Shown here piece by piece: positions 57,313-64,000 of a stretch of DNA of 64,000 nt. Source of the stretch: Neoscytalidium dimidiatum (lineage: Eukaryota; Ascomycota; Dothideomycetes; Botryosphaeriales; Botryosphaeriaceae); contig CM074700.1 of assembly GCA_037367355.1 (NCBI GenBank), forward strand, positions 3,100,001-3,164,000, in the 5' to 3' direction. Numbering within the stretch: the stretch's first letter is position 1; the number at the start of each line of letters is the position of its first letter. The translations under genes and the position numbers were made by a program. Below the pieces are notes generated by a model that was not told the DNA's origin, searched no databases, and was given only the letters and a program-made list of their open reading frames with translations.

Positions 57313-58607
57313 TGCGGACGAATGCGATCGGTGTGAAGAGTGGAAACAAGGTGGAGTGAATGGAGAGGAGCGTAAGTTATGCGCGCACACGGGAAGTCTA
57401 TGTCATGAAAGCTGCTAGTCGGCAGTGTATATGTGCAATAGCGTCGGCCGATGGCGTCGTCTGGAAGCAGACGGCTTTAGAAGAACAATGTACAAAAAGA
57501 AAGCGCAAAACAGGTCGTGACGGTCGTGCCAGAGGCGAACTGGCGCAGAGGCTGAAAGAGCCTCAAGCGCAAGTGGAGCCCGCGGAGCTAGGCGCGGTGT
57601 TAGATGGAGCGACGGGCGTGGTGCAAGCGACTGAGATGGGCACAACGGAGGTGCGGAGCATGCCCGGGGACGGCGGGTCAGCTCGGCGGGGCGCTTGAGC
57701 GCAGTCGCGATGTTGCGCGCGCAGGGTGGGCTCGTCCGGGGAAGGTTGGAGGGCGACTTTGCGACTTTGGCGGAGGTGTCGTCAGCCGGTACACTTGAGG
57801 GAGCGAGGAGAAGGGCGCGAGGCTCACAGCTGCAGCGTCGTGGCGGTTCCCTGCGTTGCAGCTTCCAGGGCTGGGGCCGCTGCTTGCTGGCCCAGCAACG
57901 CCGCCGCTGATTGGCTCCCGACAATAAGCGCGTGGCTGGGGAAACCCGCCCGATAAATTCCCACTGCTCTGCTCTGCGCTACAGCCGTCCTCGCGCCTCG
58001 ACGCAAGACACGTTGCGCGCGAAACAACGCACCTGTCTCGCGTCTCGCTCTGCCACAGCTCTCGTCACTCTCGCTCTCTCACCACTCTGCGTCTCGTCTC
58101 TCCCGCCGTGATACCACCACCACTACCTTTTCGCACGCCTCTGCCGGGGCGGGTCGCGCACGCGTGATCCACGCAAGCGAAGTGACCCAAGCTCCCTCCA
58201 CATCTCAATCCATTGGTAAACGTCACTCGAAGCTATAACAACGAATTCGCCTTCCGACGCTGGTCTGCTCGCCCGAGACATCGCTCCCTGTCCAGACCAA
58301 GTGCTGCCCCGCCTCACCGCCACGCCTCAGCTTCTGATGAATACGCTCTATTACATATGTGCGCAGTGCGGTGCTCATGACGTGCGCGTAGCATGAAAGC
58401 CATGGCCACGGAGATCAAGGGCCCACAAATATGACATTGATGCGCAGAATTTCCCAATTGAGCAAGCGGGAATTCCCCGCCGTTTGCCGCGGCGAACTGG
58501 AACCTATGTGCAATCTGTTGCAAGGTATTTCCCATACCTCGTCCACACCAACCTTTCGGTCTTCGTCATGCAGCTTCCTTGCAGACCCAATTTTCTGCAT
58601 CCGTCGT
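57313..58607. other. Upstream region of the b561 gene, 3' flank of the nitronate monooxygenase
   Basis: About 1.3 kb with no supported gene. Frames such as 57415-57924 (minus) lie in the likely promoter and leader. The 58000-58130 stretch is C/T-rich with repeated CTCTC. Confidence 0.5.
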
Positions 58608-59714
58608 CTATAGCTGATTCCGCAGGCTTCCGAGAATCTTCTTCGCTCCCTCGCGTGCTTCCTCCACAATTTTTCCAGCAGGCAAAACATCCTTCACAAG
58701 TCCGACACCCGTGCCCGCCCAGACAGTGACTCTCATGTCCTTCTCCCCGAACCCTGCGTCCTTGCCTTTTTGGGCTTCTACGTGCAGCTTTCTTATTTCT
58801 TCGACGGGCTTGCCTTCCACGAAATCTTTGTAGGTCCTGTTCGCAATCCCTCTCCCATCGTAGAGGACTGGCCAGAAGTTCCCCTCAGCTTTGGCCTCAT
58901 CGAAGATCTTCGACCGTGTCGTGACCTGGCCACCGTCTTGTGCTCCTAAAATCACACTTCGGTAGCCGGGGTGCTGGACTTCGTCGCTAGCTAAGAACCT
59001 CGTTCCCATCACCACGCCTGCTGCTCCAAGAGCCAGCGCCGCCGCGGCTCCGCGGGCATCAGCGATACCTCCCGCAGCAACCAGTTGAATCCCGCCAAAT
59101 CCGGCGTTCTGCAACGCGTCCGAGGTTTCTGGGATCAGAGAAATGATGCTGGCGCCTTTCTCGAAGCCGTGTCCGCCAGCGTCCAGGCCTTGCATCACAA
59201 GTACGTCAGGCTTGGCCGTTTGCGCGATCTCAAGCGCTGCCGTAACGCTACCAGTCTGGATCCAGATGGCTGTGTCCGGGCTGGCCTTGCGGATCTGTTG
59301 CGCCCAGGTGGCGTAGTCAGAGAGCTCCTTGGTGGCAAAGAGCCACGCAATAGCAGGCCGGTGTTCCTGGATTACTGGGACGGCTTGTTCGACCGGGTAT
59401 AGGAAGCAGAGCAACCCCACGCCGACCGGTAGAACGGGGCCACCATTCGTGGAGGTGAGCGAACGGTATTTGATGAGCTTCTCTGAAAGCTTGCTGACAT
59501 CGTAATCTCCTGCGATGAACCCCAGGCCGCCGGCGTTGGTGACGCTGGCAGCGAGCTCAGGGCCAGCGAAACCGCCCATGGGGCCGTTGATGATCAGTGG
59601 ACTCTGGGTCCACGGGTAACGTTCCTGGAGCTTGGACGCCATGTTGAAGGATTTCGATGCGAATAGTCGGGCACTGGTCAAGCTGGGTTTCCAAAGGGGC
59701 GGTGGCCTGAGCAT
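58608..59714 (-). CDS. Nitronate monooxygenase (2-nitropropane dioxygenase family)
   Basis: A single exon encodes 368 residues from the ATG at 59714. A second ATG at 59642 (MASKLQERYPW) begins the conserved fold and has a better context, so the true protein may be 344 residues. The extra 24 residues are Arg/Ser/Pro-rich without acids and could be a weak mitochondrial presequence. FMN-barrel motifs are clear: NGPMGGFAGPELAASVTNAGGLGF, split by reading, at the first strand; MQGLDAGGHGFEKG carrying the proposed catalytic His; and LVAAGGIADARGAAAALALG followed by VVMGTRFLASDE for the phosphate site. Class I enzymes oxidise alkyl nitronates, including propionate-3-nitronate, with O2 to aldehydes or semialdehydes, nitrite and H2O2. 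The role here is probably detoxification. It is transcribed in the same direction as the b561 gene but with 1.3 kb between them, so there is no operon-like link. Confidence 0.93.
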   Translation of the reverse strand: MLRPPPLWKPSLTSARLFASKSFNMASKLQERYPWTQSPLIINGPMGGFAGPELAASVTNAGGLGFIAGDYDVSKLSEKLIKYRSLTSTNGGPVLPVGVGLLCFLYPVEQAVPVIQEHRPAIAWLFATKELSDYATWAQQIRKASPDTAIWIQTGSVTAALEIAQTAKPDVLVMQGLDAGGHGFEKGASIISLIPETSDALQNAGFGGIQLVAAGGIADARGAAAALALGAAGVVMGTRFLASDEVQHPGYRSVILGAQDGGQVTTRSKIFDEAKAEGNFWPVLYDGRGIANRTYKDFVEGKPVEEIRKLHVEAQKGKDAGFGEKDMRVTVWAGTGVGLVKDVLPAGKIVEEAREGAKKILGSLRNQL

Positions 59715-61130
59715 TCCACTGAACCAAATTATACTGTACGTATACCTGACGTTGATCGGGGTCCTGATAAAGGCCAGGTTGTCGTCAAGTGCGCAGTCTG
59801 GATCACTGGAGTGCGGCTGTCTATTCCGTACCCGTAATCGTCCCTCTGGCGCACGTTCTTGCGACGGGATATGGTATGCACCGGGGACCAGCTTTGGAAA
59901 GATGTCAACGACGGTTTTAAATGACTATAGCTGACGAACACGAATTTGCATCTCAACCGGTTTTGTTGAGGAGTCAAAGCTGACTGCCCCACGCTGACCC
60001 GAGGTTAGTGGAAACATCATCCCGGCGATCCCGTAGCGCCGATAGTTTAGCACCCGCAGTTCTTCGCGCGCCGCCTTGAGCGGAGGACTGGACACTGTAA
60101 TTTTTAGTGATACTAGATTATATATCTTAGATAACTTTAACTAGTTTAGTTAATTTCTTTATAATAATCTAAAATACTCATTAGTAATTAGACTTTCGTA
60201 TATAGTATTCAGTTATTACTTATTCTCTCTCTTTTCTTGTATCTACTTAAGACAAACCTCGTTGTCACGACCATGCAAGGAACATGTCTCCGGGCAAGAC
60301 GGAAGCAATGAAGAACGTGAGGCAAGGAGAAGGGAGCACCAGCAAGGGTGCGTGGATAAGGTTCATCTTCAATCACGATCACAGACTCACCCTCGCTTTA
60401 CATTCGATTGATACTTTTTCACTTATTCACTTACCCGTCAGTCGGAAGTCATATCATGTATATAACGGAGGCATTTCCTACTCTTTCCTTCACTTTCTCT
60501 TTTTTCCTTAGCTTAGTAACTTCGTTGATCCATACTCATCTTGTTCAGATTCACGTGATATCGGTCCTGACACCCGTGACCAGGTTTTTTTTTTCTCTTA
60601 GGTATTTGAATCCTTAGAGGCAGAGGCCGTCCGTTATACTTCCTGCTAGCGATCGACCGCTGTCGTGCCTCTACTACTCATTGATCCCTAACGTCCTCGG
60701 GGGTTTCACTTGGGAGATTGTAGTAAGCGGAGTCGACATCACGCCGGAAGACGCGTGAACATATCAATCGGTCTTCTCCAGCGGATCGCTGGTGTTCAGC
60801 TTCTTCGATGTCCTGCTGTTCGTGGGCACCCGGGCGTGAAAGCTCGGGAGGGGGACGATGAGGCTATCGCCTTTGTAGTGCCAGATATGACGACTGTGGA
60901 ATGAAGAAAGACATGATTGTCTGACACAGTATACACCAGTGAGCAGCATTGCGTATAGCGCTCTGGAACACCGTTTTTTCTTTAAAAAAAAAAAAAAAGG
61001 AAGAGGAGACAGGTGCGTTAGCACGTGTTAGTGTTTGATTCAAACTAATGGTCTTGCGCAACCCATTCCGAAGAGGGAAAACAACAAACCTACCGCTCAT
61101 ACTCACCTCCAGATCGATCCCAATAGCCGT
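59715..61130. other. Intergenic with an AT-rich island
   Basis: No supported gene. The sharply AT-rich island at 60096-60252 is listed separately. An A15 run is at 60984-60998. Frames at 60284-60617 are short, Ser/Phe-rich and lack motifs. Confidence 0.5.
60096..60252. mobile_element. AT-rich island, possible remnant of a RIP-mutated retroelement
   Basis: About 157 bases are roughly three-quarters A/T, in a window where most sequence is GC-rich. The edges are abrupt. TTGTCACGACC follows at 60260-60270, similar to the TGTCACGAC ends of some fungal LTRs. No coding frame, target-site duplication or second LTR was found, so this is only a suggestion; a simple AT-rich spacer is the alternative. 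Confidence 0.25.
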
Positions 61131-64000
61131 TATGCTAACTCTCTTAAAATATCCTCTCGACCACGTTAGACTCTAGGCCGACCGCATCCGTCCTTCCCCG
61201 AACGAGATGGCCGGTGCGTATGTGCGTGCGCCGTCCCGGGCATAAAGTCAAAGCACCCATAGCCGAGATGAATGCGCGCCTGTGCTGTCTCTCCCCTTCT
61301 CCTCTTATACCAAACCAACGACGCGCATGGGGGATCAGGCGCAGGTCGTGTGACCACTTCCTCATGCCCGAAGCGCTCTTCGCTCGGAAATTGTTGAGAG
61401 CGAACAGGAGGATCGAAGGGCTGTGCATGCGTGCGTGCGTCATCGCAGAACAGGGCCACATGGAAGGAGGAAAGCGGAGCCCAACAGTTGCAGCATACAG
61501 TCCCCGCCTGGCAAAATTTCTGCGTTCGATGCGTTGTCCGTTCTCTGGAATCCTTCGGAAATAGGAACCACGTGGAAGAAAAAAAGCGAAGAGGACAGGG
61601 ATGCTAGGTTACGTCCGGTCTGGATCACTTCAGCTTCGCGATCTGGACGACAATGGATATACGTCGCGTTGCTGGGTCGCTCGGGATCCTCTTTTTTCTC
61701 TTTTTTTCTCTGCTGATCGTGTGATCATGCATTCCTTCCGTCGGCCTGGGCGGCCGCCGGCGGGTGGAGCGTGCCCATACGTGGCACAGCAACACCGTCG
61801 GCGATGAGAATCCATTTGGTAAAAAATCAAAGAAAGTGGCCGAAGGACAAAGGCAGGCAAGATCGAAAAGCTTACCGACCAGCAGCGCATCATTGGGCTC
61901 GGCGAGTTCGTGTCACCTACGCTGGGTGTTGGCATGGTGAGTCACGTCCGCCAGCCCGCCGCGTGCTCCGGTTCTCCATGAGGGAACGTTCTGGCAGCAG
62001 CGCCGCGTTTTCGGAGCGCGTTATCACGGATATCCTCTTCAGGAAAGTCCCGCGTGGGTGCCGAGGAAGAAATTTGGTGTTGAGGTGACAATACGGATCC
62101 GACGCACTGGGACCGCCGCATGATGAACGCGTCAGGAGTTGCCCCTTTCCCCCCCCCCCTCTTCGCGGATCCGACACAGCGACGCGCGCGGGATTAGACA
62201 GCCAACCGGGAGTCTCAGTTCAGAACCCGGTTTCGGGTAAGTACTACGTAAGGTCTGGACCGCGTTGGCATGACCTTCGTGACCATGGCCAGCGCAAATG
62301 GGCGAGCGAAACGGAGCCGCCCAACGGAGAAAAGCGCGGAAATAGATGGAAAGCGCCGGCCAACCAGTTGCCGGGCGCGAAAGCGAAGTCGTCAGCCGCA
62401 AAAAGCGAGCTCAAAATTGGCGGGAAGCGGTGTTGCGGGCGCCCCGAAACCTTCGAAAAGCGCATCTGTCAGCCAGAATGTGCATGAACGGGACGGTGGT
62501 TGGATTAGTGTCGTGAGGTTCGGGAGGCCGAAAATCCACACCCCTTCCATGGGACGGATTCGAAATCTGGGGCAGATTTAGCCGGCGGGCGGCAAGGCTT
62601 CCCGGTGGAGCTATGATCTCCTGCGACACGTTCTAGGCCGACTCGGTCTTCCCAAAACGGAAGCTCACGATAGCCGACTCCGGGGTGAGCCAAAAATATG
62701 TGGAGATGACAGCGGCGCGCGCCCCGCGATGCAGCTATTTGGAGCTGTGACCAGCGGCATGCTGTATGGAGCTATGTCCAGATCCAGCTTCTCTGGAATT
62801 TTCGAGACGTCAACAACAACCGCGTCGTGATTCTCTGGCCAGCGTCGAACGACCAGCGCAGCCAGCACTGATCAGATGACCAGATGACGAGGCAGAAATG
62901 GAAGCGAGGTGGACTTGAGGCGATGCTCGTAATCTAGGAGGGGAAGATGGGGGAGGTGGCAGGAGCGCAGCTGTCAGGGCCTTGATTTCGTATCGCACGA
63001 GCGCCAGCCGGCGGCCGCGACGGCGACGGCGACAGCGACAGCACCGGCAGGTCTCGCCGGCAAGGCAACCTCGGGGCCTCGCGTCTCCTGCCTTGTCGGC
63101 AAGGTGCGGTGAAGCAGGTCGCGCATCTTGCCGACAGAAGGCAGGCGGAAAAGAACGCGAAGGGCAGCTCTCAACACCAGCCTCAGGCGGGCTCCGCCGG
63201 CGGGCTCAACACGGAGATCAATCACGTCAACAGTGCCTGGATGCGAGGCGATGCTACTTGGATCAGGGTCCGTGATGGTCGAGGGTGATGAGCTGCAGCT
63301 GCAGGTCGACAGCTCGTCCAGCAGTGGACCGACAACGGCGGTGACAGAAGGGACAGCAGGCCCCTGGAGAGCCTATGGGCGCACGGCGAATCAGGTTGCA
63401 AGGGGTGGCGTCCGGGTGTGCAGGCGTGCAGCTCCGGTGCAGCACAGGCAGAGAGGCACACGCGAGCGGCGCCCGATGACCGCCATGACCGCCCCGGCTA
63501 TTATTTTATTTCTGGGTCCCGCCCAGGCGCAAGGAAGTCCTTCTGGAATCTTGGCTTGCAGATCGCTCATGCACTCGAGATCCATGCCCTGCTCTGTGCC
63601 GTGCTGTGCGAAGAAATGCGATACCGCCGCGTGCTGCGAGAGGCTCTCTGCTGCTGCACGCACCCTGCCGGCAATGCCTCTGCGACGTGCCGGTTTCGGG
63701 AGCCGGTGCTGCGTTGCTGACGAATGGCTGCCGATTCGTAATGGACAATCCACCTAGGCAATGGGCCCCGAGCGCCTCCGGCCGGCGCACCGCCCACGAA
63801 GTCATCTGGTCGTGGGAAACTCGGCCTGGTCAGCAGCGGCGAAACGGCGAAAAGAGCAAGCAGCTTCCGCCGGCGGCTCCACGACGGACAAGGGAACGCT
63901 CGGCCTTCCGCGGAAAGCGTTGGAGGCTCAGAGGCGTTTTTTTTTTTTTCCCTCGGGATGTGCGCAGCGATGGATCTCCGGCGGGCGAAAAGCGGAGAGG
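61131..64000. other. Gene-poor right end of the window
   Basis: No supported gene. Open frames such as 63128-63757 (plus) and 62270-62581 are Arg/Ala/Ser-rich, overlap on both strands and lack motifs. A T13 run is at 63937-63949. A gene whose first exon lies beyond 64000 cannot be excluded. Confidence 0.5.

Noticed and set aside
63128..63757. 209-codon plus-strand frame near the right end
   Set aside because: Arg/Ser/Cys-rich composition, equally open on the minus strand, no domain.
1..64000. tRNA, rRNA and CRISPR candidates
   Set aside because: The few GGTTCGAA-like B-box matches found by eye have no partner A box or cloverleaf. No rRNA-like block or regularly spaced direct repeats were seen.

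Overview
The window looks like nuclear DNA of a filamentous ascomycete (Pezizomycotina). Most introns are 45-85 bases, with GTAAGT-like donors, CTAAC or CTGAC branch sites and CAG/TAG acceptors. Several families are fungal or largely fungal: a CFEM plus PTH11-type receptor, a DUF5321 mitochondrial protein, a Zn2Cys6 activator and a secreted heme-thiolate peroxidase. The genus cannot be fixed by eye. Gene models were built by joining reading frames at consensus splice sites by hand, without homology searches, so exon edges are predictions.

Layout. At 1-411 is the 3' end of a TatD/Scn1-type metal-dependent hydrolase. A stretch at 742-1829 reads as charged, protein-like sequence scattered over shifted frames and may be a decayed gene. 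A CSC1/DUF221 osmosensitive channel gene (2104-4954, +) follows, then a doubtful proline-rich low-complexity ORF (5812-6573). From 7505 to 16446 lie three genes facing outward from the cell: a secreted heme-thiolate peroxidase/peroxygenase (-), a CFEM-PTH11 receptor (+, divergent) and a secreted FAD-dependent GMC oxidoreductase (+). A TPR/SMYD-like SET-domain gene (16900-19100, +), a DUF5321 mitochondrial membrane protein (21356-22176, -), 6-phosphogluconolactonase (24143-24925, +), an Ala/Ser-rich coiled-coil protein (25533-27253, +) and a polyglutamine coiled-coil protein (28530-30804, +) come next.

The right half is gene-poor. It holds an intronless 639-residue protein of unknown function (34373-36292, -), an F-box protein (37115-38339, -), about 11.8 kb without a convincing gene (38340-50108), a Zn2Cys6 activator with a COL-26/BglR/AmyR-like look (50109-52132, -), a cytochrome b561-type membrane protein with a very long disordered tail (54726-57312, -) and a nitronate monooxygenase (58608-59714, -). 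The last 4.3 kb has no supported gene but contains a sharply AT-rich island (60096-60252) that could be transposon debris. The intergenic DNA is rich in microsatellites and in A/T homopolymers of 13-16 bases.

How the genes may work together. The clearest possible unit is the peroxygenase, receptor and GMC group: GMC oxidases of the glucose/aryl-alcohol oxidase type release H2O2 and heme-thiolate peroxygenases consume it. This is inference from adjacency and family chemistry. The other genes are ordinary housekeeping or regulatory loci with no evident common pathway. No tRNA, rRNA, CRISPR array or intact mobile element was recognised.
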